Positions 10,714 through 22,012 of a stretch of DNA of 64,000 nt are shown here, piece after piece. Within the stretch, counting starts at the first letter, position 1. Each line of letters starts with the position of its first letter. The stretch spans positions 33,691,733 through 33,755,732 of the forward strand of contig JARWIR010000002.1 in the NCBI GenBank assembly GCA_029959085.1. Direction: 5' to 3'. This DNA is from Nemophila menziesii (taxonomy: Eukaryota > Streptophyta > Magnoliopsida > Boraginales > Hydrophyllaceae). The notes under the pieces were generated by a model. It searched no databases and was not told the origin of the DNA. It saw nothing but the letters and a program-made list of their open reading frames with translations. A program made the position numbers and the translations under genes.

Positions 10714-12937
10714 AAACACTAAACCCTATACCCTAATCCCAAAACCTTAATTACTGAACCCTAACCATGGAAAGGATAATAACGTGAAGATTTTGGCTCG
10801 TTTCTATCATCCAAACCCTCTGCAAACTGTTTTTAAGATTTTTGAAGTTCCCGGGAGGATTTTTGCTAACTTTCGCATAGAATGGGGCACATAATATATG
10901 TTTTTGAGTGCGTTGGGTCTTCTAGGACCGACATATAGCTTCTCCATCTAAGATCATTTGTTTTATGTTTTAAGATGTGTTTTGTTGACTTTTAGGTTGT
11001 TTTTAATATTCTATTTTAGTATATCGTATTTTGGGTCCGTTAGGTTTTTACCAACCGTAACATTCAACCCTAATTTCTAAAATCTCTAACATTATACCCT
11101 AAACTATAAACACAAAACCTTAACCCTATAACCTACACCTAATCCATCACCATAAGCCCTAAATACTAACCATAAACACTAACAATAACCGTAACCAGAA
11201 ACCCCAAACCCTAAACACTAAACCCTATACCCTAATCCCAAAACCTTATTTACTGAACCCTAACCATGGATAACGTGAATATTTGGGCTCGTTTCTATCA
11301 TCCAAACCCTCTGCAAATCGTTTTTAAGATTTTTGAAGTTCCCGGGAGGATTTTTGCTAATTTTCGCATACTTTCTCAGAATGGGGCACATAATATATGT
11401 TTTTTGAGTGCGTGGGCCTTTTGGGACCGACATATAGCTTCTCCATCTAAGATCATTTTTTTAACGTTTTGAGATGTGTTTTGTTGACTTTTAGGTTGTT
11501 TTTAATATTCTATTTAGTATATCGTATTTTGGGTCCGTTAGGTTTATACCAACCGTGACATTCAACCCTAATTTCTAAAATCTCTAACATTATACCCTAA
11601 ACTATAAACACAAAACCTTAACCCTATAACCTACACCTAATCCATCACCATAAGCCCTAAATACTAACCATCAACACCAACAATAAACTGTAACCAAAAA
11701 CCCCAAACCCTAAACACTAAACCCTATACCATAATCCCAAAACCTTAATCAATGAACCCTCTGCAAACCGTTTTTAAGCTTTTTGAAGTTCTTTTTTTTA
11801 GCATGTTAAAATTACTTTTATTCAAACTCATTGAAAATACAAGCTAAAGGAATGTTAACCTTCTACCGTAGTAGCCAAGATTCACTCTCCCTATACAACT
11901 ATTACATGTAAACTAACTTGAAATAAAGTTACTACTTTCTAGTCTACTAAAAAACATTAAAAAAGGAATTACAATCACAATACAACTCTACTTTCTTCTA
12001 ACTTCACTTTCAAATCCCAATTTTTTATTAGCTTTTTGAAGTTCCCGGGAGAATTTTCGCTAACTTTTGCATACTTCTCTAAATGGTGCACATAATATAT
12101 GTTTTTTGAGTGCGCTGGGCCTTCTGGGACAGACATATAGGTTCTCCATCTAAGATCATTTAATTTACGTTTTGAAATGTGTTTTGTTGACTTTTAGGTT
12201 GTTTTTAATATTCTATTTTAGAATATCGTATTTTGGGTCTGTTAGGTTTTTACCAACCGTAACATTCGACCCTAAATTCTAAAATCTCTAACATTATACC
12301 CTAAACCATAAACACAAAACCTTAACCCAATAACCTACACCTAATCCATCACCATAAGCCCTAAATACTAACCGTAAACACTAACAATAAACCGTAACCA
12401 GAAACCCCAAACCCTAAACACTAAATCCTATACCCTAATCCCAAAACCTTAATCACTGAACCCTAACCATGGAAAGGATAATAACGTGAAGATTTTGGCT
12501 CGTTTCTATCTTCCAAACCCTCTGCAAAACGTTTTTAAGATTTTTGAAGTTCCTGGGAGGATTTTTCCTAACTTTCGCATACTTTATCAGAATGGGGCAC
12601 ATAATATATGTTTTTTGAGTACGTTGGGCCTTCTGGGACCGACATATAGCTTCTCTATCTAAGATCATTTGTTTTACATTTTGAGATGTGTTTTGTTGAC
12701 TTTTAGGTTGTTTTTAATATTCTATTTTAGTATATCGTATTTTGGGTCCGTTAAGTTTTTACCAACCGTAACATTCAACCCTAATTTCTAAAATCTCTAA
12801 CATTATACCCTAAACTATAAACACAAAATCTTAACCCTATAACCTACACCAAATCCATCACCATAAGCCCTAAATACTAACCATAAACACTAACAATAAA
12901 CCGTAACCAGAAACCTCAAACCCTAAACACTAAACCC
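10714..12937. repeat. Satellite array, left arm segment 2 (about 4 monomers)
   Basis: Monomer anchors occur at 10766, 11266 and 12469. One monomer is damaged: at about 11753 it jumps from GAACCCT straight to CTGCAAACCG, losing about 65 bp of the usual sequence. The same monomer carries the LINE B tail at 11792-12029. No gene is present; the short open frames here are satellite sequence. Confidence 0.93.
11792..12029 (-). mobile_element. LINE B 3' tail, severely 5'-truncated insertion
   Basis: Closely matches the LINE B 3' UTR and the last ORF2 codons (compare 3787-4034), with the poly(A) as a T-run at 11792. It is flanked by AGCTTTTTGAAGTTC at 11777-11791 and 12030-12044. The right junction is ambiguous because LINE B itself contains AGCTTTTTG at the truncation point, so 9 bp of microhomology join element and target. 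Confidence 0.85.
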
Positions 12938-12987
12938 CATTGCTCCTCCTTCTCTCCTCTTTCTCTCTCTAGGTATTGAAGTTTTAG

Positions 12988-13115
12988 TCAAAGTTTGACT
13001 AAGCTTTGACTCTCGTTGACCAAAGTTGACCCCCCACTACCACCGATGACTCTCCGATGCCATGGCTGGAGTTTGACTGGTGATTGACTGGAGGGTTGAC
13101 CTCAGTTTGACTGGA
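12988..13115 (+). promoter_or_regulatory. W-box cluster in the leader of the ORF1-only element
   Basis: Eight direct TTGAC[C/T] cores lie between 12995 and 13111, plus one inverted GTCAA at the start. TTGAC[C/T] is the core bound by plant WRKY transcription factors. The equivalent leaders of LINE A2 and A3 have 6 and 7 such cores. A pyrimidine-rich stretch (CTCCTCCTTCTCTCCTC) precedes it and could be near the transcription start. Function is inferred. Confidence 0.5.
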
Positions 13116-13537
13116 GTTGAAATTCCTTCATTTCCCAATTTTTTTGATTTCTTTGGTTTAATTGTATTTGTAGCTGAAATTAATTAAAGAAAAGGGTTAG
13201 TGGAAAGCTGAGTTTGAGAATTGTTGTCGGCAGTGTTAAAGTAAAGAGGGTTAGTGGAAGAAATGCGTCAAGAGATTGGGTGTGGGCTGTAACGCGGAGA
13301 CGGGGTTTTTAGGTTTCTGATTTTGTTTTGAAAGTTGTTGATTGAGTAATAATTAGGCAATAATCAAGGAGATTCAGTATTAATTTCAGTGTTAGAATTA
13401 ACAATAAAATCCGTGTAAAAATCATTTCCGATTTTTGAGCTGAATTTGTGCGATTAAAACACGATTTCACTGATTTCTTGTTGGTTTCTTCATCTTTTTC
13501 ACTGATTCTTTTTTGCTAATTTTCTTTTTTTGATCCA

Positions 13538-15096
13538 ATGGCACCTAGAAAAAAATCTGGTAACAAGGATATCAAAGGAACTGTTGAAGCAAAGGATAAT
13601 GGAGCGAAGCTTATGCCTATCCAAGGCAAATATGTGCCTGCAACTCCCGTAATACAAGTGAGCAACAACTTTTCTACTGCTAAGCGTGTTAATTTGATGA
13701 ACAATAGTGCAGAGGAGTGTGAGGAATACGATTCTAGTATGAAGGATAGTGTTTCAAGGAGTGGAGATAAACTGTTCGATGAAAGTTCCAAGAGAGGAAC
13801 AGAAACTGAGTTAGAGAATTTAATGGATAGAACCCTTCCTAGCTCCAGTGAAAGCATCAAGGCTACTCAAACTAATGATTGTATAATAGATGAGGTTGAT
13901 GATCCTATTTCCCACGAGAGAATAAGCATGAATGTGAGTGAATCCGAGGTGGAAATAATAGAGGAAAACAATGGGAAGCAAGGTAAGTGGAATGAATTGT
14001 TAAAGAAGAGTGATCAAGAATTGAAGCTGAAATACTTTGCTCCTAGTAAAGAAGAAGATGAACTCATGGTTAAGCCTCCTAGAGATGTAGTGAAGAGTGG
14101 AATTGAGGGATGGGGAAACTGTCTTGTTGGACAATTCTTTGGAGAAGCTCCTGAATATCACATGGTTAGAAGTATGGTTAATGCTCAATGGAGAAATTGT
14201 GGTCCTGTGGAGATAAAGTCTACTGATATGGAGGTATTTCTTTTCAAGTTTCAAGGTGAGAAAGAATGTAACAATATATTAGAGCAAGTTTGGCATGTTA
14301 ATGGTAGAATTATGATTTTGAGAAAGTGGGAATCTAACATGAAATTTGATAAGCTTGATCTAACTAAGGTTCCACTTTGGGTTAAATTGAGAAAGGTCCC
14401 ATTACAATTGTGGACTAATGATGGTTTAAGCTACATAAGTAGTGCTTTGGGCATCCCACTTCGAATGGACCCTATTACAAAATCAAGGAATAGGCTAAGC
14501 TTTGCTAGAGTGTGTGTGGAAGTTGATATGACAAAAGAGCTTGTTAAAAGGTGAAGGTTGATTTTGAAGAGGATGGAATTCATGTGGTAGGAGATTATTA
14601 TGAGTGGTTACCTCCAAGGTGTTCTAATTGCAAGGCTTTGGGGCATAAGGAGATTAATTGTAGTCAAGGCAGGAATGAACCTATCAAGGAGGGACCAAGA
14701 ACCTATAACCAACCTACACCAAACCAAGTTGGCCACCAACCTAAACCAAACCCAGCTAGCAACCAACTAAACCAAAACAAAGTTCAAAAGAGGGTTGAAG
14801 AATGGAGGGTAGTGCAAAAAAAGAAAAAGGAGAAGAAGGATGATGAAATTCAGATTCCTAACGCCAAAAACATAGCTACAATTCCACCTCAAAATGTGGG
14901 AAGTGGTAGTGCAAAGAGGAAAGAAAAAACCCCTAGTACACCTAGAGAAAGTGCTTATTATTCTAATAATATTGAAGGGGAGTTAAGTAATTCCTTTTGT
15001 GCTTTAAACAGGGCAAATGAAACCCTTGAAGAGGCTCTAAACAAGGAAAATGGGAGTCTTGAAGATGATTTGTATATGCTTATGAGTGGTGATTAA
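13538..15096 (+). pseudogene. ORF1 nucleic-acid-binding protein (DUF4283 + CCHC knuckle), one frameshift
   Basis: ORF1 proteins of plant L1 elements bind the element RNA in a ribonucleoprotein particle. The start at 13538 (M-A-P-R-K-K) is shared with LINE A3 and matches the position in A2. After a basic start and a low-complexity acidic/serine region, a DUF4283-like domain spans about residues 175-335 (GWGNCLVGQFFGEAP, KVPLWVKLRKVPLQLWTNDG). The zinc knuckle CSNCKALGHKEINC follows (C-X2-C-X4-H-X4-C, complete), then a basic Asn/Gln/Pro-rich segment with KKKKEKKDD. One G is missing at about 14550 compared with LINE A2, so the frame shifts between 13538-14554 and 14551-15096. The C-terminus (ENGSLEDDLYMLMSGD) differs from LINE A2/A3. 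Confidence 0.85.
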
Positions 15097-15264
15097 TGAG
15101 GGTTCAATCTTTTATTGTAAGTGTTTTTATGTTTGTGTTGTATGGTTATGTAGAGTGGTGTGTTGTAATGTGATTGTCATAGGCTTTACATACCTAGTAA
15201 TTGTTGTATAGGGTCACTTCCTAGCCCTGCTTGATGTTTGGGTCAAAAGCAAGCGTGGTAAAAA
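15097..15264 (+). other. 3' tail of the ORF1-only element
   Basis: Non-coding tail with one CTAGTAATTGTTGTATAGGG motif (15194-15213), a weaker hairpin with GCTTG/CAAGC arms (15229-15254) and a poly(A) run at 15260-15267. The stretch just after ORF1 (15097-15180) has no clear counterpart in LINE A1-A3. Confidence 0.65.
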
Positions 15265-15792
15265 AAACACTAAACCCTATACCCTAATACCAAAACATTA
15301 ACACTGAACCCTAACCATGGAAAGGATAATAATGTGAAGATTTTGGCTCGTTTCTATCATCCAAACACTCTGGAAAACGTTTTTAAGGTTTTTGAAGTTC
15401 CCGGGAGGGTTTTTGCTAACTTTCGCTTTACTTTCTCAGAATGGGGCACATAATATATGTTTTTTGAGTGCGTTGAGCCTTATGGGACCGACATATACCT
15501 TCTCTATCTAAGATCATTTGTTTTACCTTTTGAGATGTGTTTTGTTGACTTTTAGGTTGTTTTTAATATTCTATTTTAGTGCATCGTATTTTGGGTCCAT
15601 TATGTTTTTACCAACCGTAACATTCAACCCTAAATTCTAAAATCTCTAACATTATACCATAAACCATAAACACAAAACCTTAACCCCATAACCTACACCT
15701 AATCCATCACCATAAGCCCTAAATACTAACCATAAACACTAACAATAAACCGTAACCAGAACCTTAAACCCTAAACCCTAAACACTAAACCC
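15265..15792. repeat. Single satellite monomer between two LINE insertions
   Basis: The distance from the right duplication of the ORF1-only element (15265) to the left duplication of LINE A2 (15780) is 515 bp, one monomer. Adjacent monomers were therefore hit at the same position. The end near 15761-15792 has additional CCCTAAA-like units relative to other monomers. Confidence 0.93.
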
Positions 15793-15852
15793 ACACATTT
15801 CTCCTCCTTCTCTCTACTATCTCTCACTAGGGTTTGAAGATTTAGCCAAAGT

Positions 15853-15961
15853 TTGACTAATCTTTAACTCCTTTGACCGTCGTTGACCCTCCCACCCATC
15901 ACCGATGACTTTCCGACCTTATGGCAGGAGTTTGACCGGAGCATTGACCTCGATTTGACCG
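15853..15961 (+). promoter_or_regulatory. W-box cluster in the LINE A2 leader
   Basis: Six TTGAC[C/T] cores in about 110 bp, in the same layout as the ORF1-only element and LINE A3 although the surrounding sequence has diverged considerably. It follows a pyrimidine-rich start. A WRKY-responsive promoter is possible but unproven. Confidence 0.45.
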
Positions 15962-16384
15962 GAGTTGAAAATCTTCAAATCTATTATTTTCATTTTTTTT
16001 TGTATTTTCAGATTTGTTTTGTTGAAATTAATTCAGAAGAGTTGGTAGTGGAAATCCGAGCTGTAAAGACTATCGGGTAGAAGTGTGGAGTAGTGGAGTA
16101 TATGTGGGTTACGCGCTTTAACATTTGAGGTGAGGAAGACAGTGTTTTTCGGTTTTCGAAGTGGATAAAGAGGATAACGGTTAATAATTGAGTAATAATT
16201 GCGATATTATTGGTAAGAATCAACATATATTTTAACACCAAATCTGCAACAAATTTCGTGCAAAGTCAAACTCGATTTTGTGAATTAATCTCGCGACAGA
16301 AGGAGATATTTGGGTTGTTTGAGCTCATTTCTTAACCAAAAATCGTGATTTTTTTTCTGTTCTTCATTTTTCATTCCGGATCTA

Positions 16385-18124
16385 ATGGCACGTCGCAAAA
16401 CGTTTGGAAATCGTGGAATTAAGGATTATGTTGAAGATAATGAGATTCAAGTAAATTTTGCGCCAATTAAAGGTAGATATGTTCCTGCTACTCCTGTAAT
16501 TCAAATGAGTAACAACTTCTCTGCTACTAAGAGGAGTAATTTGATGAGTGGGAGTGTAGATAAAGGCAGTGGTTATGATTCTAGCAGGAAGGAAGATGGT
16601 TTATGCAATGAGATTAATGTGTTTGATGAAAGTCCTGAAAGAAGGACAGTATATAAAACACGGGAATTAATGGATGAAACCTTACTTAGCTCTAGTGAAA
16701 GCATCAAGGCTACTCAAACTATTGATTGTACAATAGTTGAGGGGATGAATGACCAAGATGGGGCCCTAATTGAGGGTGAGGCTTCTAATTCCCTCGAGAA
16801 TAGCTTGGATGTGAGTCACAAGGAGGATTACTCCATTTTTGGTGCAGGAAAAGGAGGAATTTCTCCACAAAGTGAGAGTACCCTCTTGGGAGTAGCACAA
16901 GGTCAGAATGTGGAGGATGAGGATGAATCTGAGGTGGAAATAATTGAGGAAAACAATGGGAAGCAAGATAAGTGGACTGAATTGTTCATGAAGAGTGATC
17001 AAGAATTGAAGCTAAAATACTTTGCTCCTAGTCAAGTAGAAGATGAACTCATGGTTAAACCTCCTAGGGATATAGTGAAGAGTGGAATTGATAAATGGGA
17101 AAACTGTTTAGTTGGACAATTCTTTGGAGAAGCTCCTGTATATCACATGGTTAGAAGCATAATTAATGCTCAATGGAGAAATTGTGGTCCTATGGAGATC
17201 AAGTCTACTGATATGGAGGTGTTCCTATTCAAATTTCAAGGTGAGCAAGAATGTAACAATATATTAGAGCAAGTTTGGCATGTTAATGGAAGGATTATGA
17301 TACTAAGAAAGTGGGAATCTAATATGAAGTTTGATAAACTTGATATGACTAAGGTTCCACTATGGGTTAAATTGAGAAAGGTGCCTTTACAATTGTGGAC
17401 TAATGATGGATTAAGCTACATATGTAGTGCTTTGGGTATCCCAATTCAAATGGACCCTATTACTAAATCAAGGAATAGGCCAAGCTTTGCTAGAGTGTGT
17501 GTGGAAGTGGATATGACAAAGGAGCCTGTTAAAAGGGTGAAGGTAGATCTTGAAGAGGATGGAATTCATGTGGTGGAAGCTTATTATGAGTTGTTACCTC
17601 CAAGATGTTCTAATTGCAAGGCTTTGGGGAATAAGGAGATTAATTATAGTCAAGGCAGGAAAGAACCTATAAAGGAGAGACCAAGAGTCTATAACCAACC
17701 TAAACCTAACCAAGCTAATCAACAACCAAATCAATACAAAGTTCAAAAGAAGGTTGAAGAATGGAGAGTGCAAAGAAAGCAAAAGGAGAGAAAGGATGAT
17801 AAAGTTCAGATTCCTAACACTAATGACACAACTACAACAACCCCTAAAAATGTGGGAAGTAGTAGTGAAAAGGGGAAAGAAAAAACCCCTTGTACATTTA
17901 GAGAAAGTGATTATAATTCTAATATCTTTGAAGGGGAGTTAAGTAACTCTTTTTGTGCTTTAAACAGGGCTAATGAAAACCTTGAAGAGGCTTTAAATAG
18001 GTTTGTGGGAAGTACCCATAAAGAAGGAAAACCTCCTGACCTAAATGATAATTATCTCTTGGAATGTAAGAGGTTTGAATCTAAACTTCAAACAAAAAGA
18101 AGTTATTCATGTTATACAAGATAA
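16385..18124 (+). CDS. LINE A2 ORF1 protein, open but with altered knuckle and lost stop
   Basis: A 579-codon open frame, the longest intact ORF1 in the window. It begins M-A-R-R-K-T-F-G-N. Regions in order are a basic N-terminus, an acidic/serine-rich stretch (about 50-190), a DUF4283-like domain (about 230-390), the zinc knuckle region, an Asn/Gln/Lys-rich basic segment and a C-terminal tail. The knuckle reads CSNCKALGNKEINY, so the zinc-binding His and last Cys are replaced and zinc binding is probably lost. The usual ORF1 stop (TAG in LINE A3, 28816-28818) is TAT here, so the frame runs on through YLLECKRFESK into ORF2 sequence and ends at 18124. It is a transposon relic gene. Confidence 0.8.
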   Translation: MARRKTFGNRGIKDYVEDNEIQVNFAPIKGRYVPATPVIQMSNNFSATKRSNLMSGSVDKGSGYDSSRKEDGLCNEINVFDESPERRTVYKTRELMDETLLSSSESIKATQTIDCTIVEGMNDQDGALIEGEASNSLENSLDVSHKEDYSIFGAGKGGISPQSESTLLGVAQGQNVEDEDESEVEIIEENNGKQDKWTELFMKSDQELKLKYFAPSQVEDELMVKPPRDIVKSGIDKWENCLVGQFFGEAPVYHMVRSIINAQWRNCGPMEIKSTDMEVFLFKFQGEQECNNILEQVWHVNGRIMILRKWESNMKFDKLDMTKVPLWVKLRKVPLQLWTNDGLSYICSALGIPIQMDPITKSRNRPSFARVCVEVDMTKEPVKRVKVDLEEDGIHVVEAYYELLPPRCSNCKALGNKEINYSQGRKEPIKERPRVYNQPKPNQANQQPNQYKVQKKVEEWRVQRKQKERKDDKVQIPNTNDTTTTTPKNVGSSSEKGKEKTPCTFRESDYNSNIFEGELSNSFCALNRANENLEEALNRFVGSTHKEGKPPDLNDNYLLECKRFESKLQTKRSYSCYTR

Positions 18125-20433
18125 AAAAGTTGATCTTATTGAATTATTGGAGACTAAAATGACTCTACAAAGCTACAACAAGTTTCACAATACTTATTTG
18201 AGTAATTGGGGTACTATTACTAATCATGATAAGGACGAAAGGGGAAGAATACGTATAACGTGGAATAAGAATGTTTTAGATGTAAAGTGTCTTGATTCAA
18301 CTAGCAAAGCCATCTTCCTTGAGGTACATGATAGATTTAATAATAAAACATTCATTTGTGTGATGGTATATGAAGATAATGATGAAGACAAAAGAGTTCT
18401 TCTTTGGGAAACACTTAGTGAATGGATGGTTATTAATGGGGCCTCTCCTTGTATTTGGTGTGGGACTATAATGAAATTACTAAAGTTGATGAAAGGATGG
18501 GATGTACTAGCCTTCACAAGAGCTCTCATGAATTTGTGGAATGTATTAATGATAATGAGATGGTGGAACATCCTAGCCAAGTGTGTTACTACACTTGGAC
18601 TAATAGAAGAATAGATGGTTTTGTATCTAGTAAAATTGATAAAATTTTCATAAATGATGCTTGGTTCACTTGTTTCAAGTCTCATTTGATGATTGAAACT
18701 CCTGTAATTTCAGATAACTCAAACCTTATCATCAAAATACAGGGGAGTTCAAATACTAAACCTTCATCTTTTAAGTTTTTTAATGTTTGGATTAATCATG
18801 ATGAGTTTCTGCCTTTAATTGAAAAGGTGTGGAAAGTTGAGGTTAAAGGGAGTATGATGTATAAAGTGGTGGATAAATTGAAGGAAGTAAAGAAAGCTCT
18901 AAATATTTTTAATAGAAAATACTTTCATCACTCTACACAAGAAATAATGAAGCTTAAGGAGGAGCTTGAGAAGGTACAAATTATGCTTATGAATGGTGAT
19001 CAATCTATGCTTACCATTGAGAAGGAACTTAGGGACAAGCTTATGCATCTTCTTAATATTCAAGAGGAGGTTTTAAAGCAAAAATATGGGATTACTTGGG
19101 CTCAAAAGGGTGATTGTAGTACTGCCTTATATCACAAAAAGCATCAAGGCTAGAATCACTCAAAACCGAGTAGCCTCTATTGTGACTGAAAATGGTGATA
19201 TTGTTGTTGAAGATGATACTATTCATGATGAATTTATCAAGTATTAACTAGTTTAATTTGTAGTAAGGATGCTCATGAAGAATGTGTTAGCTCTAGTTGC
19301 TTAAAAAAGCTTGTTGATAAAGCAATTACTCATGAAGAAGCTAAAGATATGGTGAAAGACATTACTAGTAAGGAGATTCAAGAAGCTATTTTTTCTATAG
19401 ATAACTCAAAGGCTCCTGGTCCAGATGGTTTTAATAGTGCATTCTTTAAAGCTACTTTGAGTATTATCGGGGAGGATGTATGTAATGCTATAAAGGAAAC
19501 TTTCAAGAATAGACAAATCTTGAAGCAAATTAATGCTACAAATCTTGTTCTTATTCCTAAGGTTAAGAATCCCACTTCAGTAAAGAGTTTCAGGCCCATT
19601 GCTTGTTGTAACATCATATACAAAGCTATATCTAAAATCATTGCTAATAGAAGAAACAAAGTCTTGAGGTGCTTATATCTAAAAATCAAGCTGCTTTTGT
19701 GGGAGGAAGGAGCATTTCTGATAATATATTGGTTGCTCAAAGTGTAGTGGCAGGTTATGATAGGAAGGATTTGAGTGCAAGGTGTACTTTTAACATTGAT
19801 CTTCAAAGGCATTTGATACAATTAATTGGAGGTACCTTATTCAATTACTTCACATTATGGGATTTCATTATAAGTTTATCTCTTGGATCAAGATGTGTAT
19901 TTCTACACCTATGTTCTCTCTATGTATGAATGAGTGTGTGTGTGTGGTTATTTCAAAGGGGAAAGAGGATTAAGGCAAGGTGATACTTTATCTCCTTATC
20001 TATTTGTTGTATGTATGCAAGGTTTCACTTCTATTCTTGATAAAGTGGCTCAAAATAAAGCTTTTACCTAACACCCTAATTGTGCTAGAATGAATTTAAA
20101 CCATCTTATATTTGCTGATGATTGTATAGTATTCTTTAATGGTGATAAGGATTCTGCCATGAGATTAAAACAAGGCCTTAATATCTTATCTAGGCTTTCT
20201 GGCCTTAAAATCAGTCCTGAAAAGAGTGAGCTATATATAGGAGGATGTAACAAGGACCTTCATGATGATTTGAGTTGTATTCTCAATGTTAAGAAGGGTA
20301 AACTTCTTGTTAGATATCTTGGAGCTCCTTTAACTACAAATTGTCCTAATAGTTTAATGTGTACTACCCATATTAATAATATAGTTGGAAGTGTTGAAGG
20401 GTGGATGCATAGATTCCTTACATTTGCAGGAAG

Positions 20434-20438
20434 GCTTC
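20434..20438. repeat. Left 5-bp target-site duplication of the solo LTR
   Basis: GCTTC, repeated exactly at 22008-22012. Uninterrupted LINE A1 and A3 have AGGAAGGCTTC followed by A(T/C)TTAATC at this point, confirming the insertion boundary. Confidence 0.95.
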
Positions 20439-22007
20439 TGGTGGTCCTTTGTGTGTTCTAAAATAAATGCAAAAGTAATCGAACCACAACCGCAAGTGTA
20501 CGGTTGTCCCAAGTAGTAATAAGTGATTCTAGGATCGTTCGCAGGGACGGTTTGGTTATCTACAATGCTTATCGAATAATGAATGGTTGCACTTTTGAAA
20601 GCAAATAAAGATATAATGATTGATTGTTTGTTTTTATTATTTCTAAGTAATGAAAGACTAAATGGAAAATGCAATTAAATACTAAGACGCAAGTAAATAA
20701 GTGTAAAACGTAAGTATGAGAAGATAACACTTGAGAACGCAAGGGATCCCCCTAATCCTATTTCATAACCTATGCTGTTTAAGGGTTAAATTGGTCAATT
20801 ACAATGGTCGGGATTCTGAATTCCTTATACCCCCGTCAGGGTGGACTATAAGGCTATCCTAGAGTGTCACTAGTCCCGTCAGTGTAAATATGATCCACTT
20901 TTAGATGTTTAAGAATTTTACCTCATTGACCCTAAAATTAGCTAAGTTCGTCAGAATCAATAGCTTATATTTTAGATTGAATAATTGGTTCCGTACCTGA
21001 ACCCTCCGTCAGGATAATCCACACGCCACATATGTGGAATAGCCTAGATACTAACACCTGTTCTTAGTTCATGACTCTAAAAACAGTAAATAATCCCAAA
21101 TTATCGAAAAGAGTAAAAGTCCCAATCTAATTTAATTTAACAGAAACCCAAATTCAACATAAGAAATTCAATAGAATTGGGATTCACCCATAAAGCATTC
21201 TCAAGCACTAAAATGTGTTTAGCTCATACTAATTAAAAAGAAAACTAAATTAAATGTAATGGAATTCATATTGTCTTACAAAATTAAATATAAAGAAAAC
21301 CTAATTTCCGGAATGGGAATGACTGAGAACGGAGATATAGATCCTCTCCAGCTCTTGCAGCTTCTTCTTTCTTCCTTCTGTTGTTTCTCTCTGATGTTTA
21401 ATCTTGTAAAAAGTGATTTTTTATTGAAAATAGAAGTCAAGGGCTCCTTTTATAAGTGAAAAAACGGATTAGGGCTTGGACTTAAGAATAAAACAATAAT
21501 TAAATGTCCAAGCCCAATTTCTAAGCCCAAAATCCCGTAACTGCTGCACCACCTTCACTAAAACGGCTCTAGCCGATTCGTTATAACTCCGATTGACCTG
21601 AAATCACTTGCTAAAGTTCCGTAACTCGATAAGGAATCTAATCTCTTCAAGGGTCAGCGGCTAAATCATCTTTTAAGTGCCTCGAAATCAGCAATCTTTG
21701 GCCTATTTTCCAGATTTGCAACTCTAAAATCAAATTCTTTCGGGATTTATCTTCAAGTCTTGACTCCATATCACGATCCTTGACTCTCTTCTCGGATTCC
21801 ATTCCTAGCTAATATTCAAAACCTACAAACTTTTCACTAAAATATACAAGATTACGCGCAAAAGTTTAATAAATCAAAAATACTAGAAATAAAATAGGAA
21901 TTCCGGATTATTGCATTTTTAACTCAAAAGTCTATCAAAATAATCAAATAAACATAAAAAATGATGTCTCCCAAGGGTCGAAAATAAGAAAAATTAGGGA
22001 GACACCA
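20439..22007 (-). mobile_element. Solo LTR (1,569 bp) of the Athila-like family, inserted in LINE A2
   Basis: Ends are TGGTG...CACCA with an exact 5-bp duplication (GCTTC) on both sides. Read on the minus strand it starts TGGTGTCTCCC and ends AAAGGACCACCA, the same end as the LTR at 1-280, so it is the same family in the opposite orientation. There is no primer site, gag or pol. A single LTR with duplicated target is the usual product of recombination between the two LTRs of a full element. It is younger than LINE A2. The small open frames inside are not genes. Confidence 0.93.
21446..21457 (-). promoter_or_regulatory. Possible TATA box of the solo LTR
   Basis: On the minus strand the sequence reads ACTTATAAAAGGAGCC, a good TATA-box core at a plausible U3 position about 550 bp from the LTR start at 22007. 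Functional state is unknown. Confidence 0.5.
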
Positions 22008-22012
22008 GCTTC
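22008..22012. repeat. Right 5-bp target-site duplication of the solo LTR
   Basis: GCTTC, identical to 20434-20438. Confidence 0.95.

Larger units (their letters stand above)
12938..15264 (+). mobile_element. ORF1-only LINE derivative (non-autonomous), LINE A related
   Basis: A 2.3-kb unit with a LINE A-type 5' leader (12938-13537), one ORF1 (13538-15096) and a short 3' tail ending in GTGGTAAAAAAAA. There is no endonuclease or reverse transcriptase. Copies of AAACACTAAACCC flank it at 12925-12937 and 15265-15277, so it is a complete retrotransposed unit, not a fragment broken afterwards. The tail keeps one GTTGTATAGGG motif and a shorter hairpin. By analogy with mammalian ORF1-only half-L1 elements it presumably moved using ORF2 supplied by a relative. 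Confidence 0.85.

Noticed and set aside
18224..18685. Minus-strand 153-codon frame inside LINE A2, with related frames at 3245-3487 and 29164-29448
   Set aside because: All lie antisense to the same endonuclease region in different LINE A copies and reflect its composition.
21259..21459. 66-codon frame in the solo LTR
   Set aside because: It lies within non-coding LTR sequence, overlaps the possible TATA region and has no recognisable domain.
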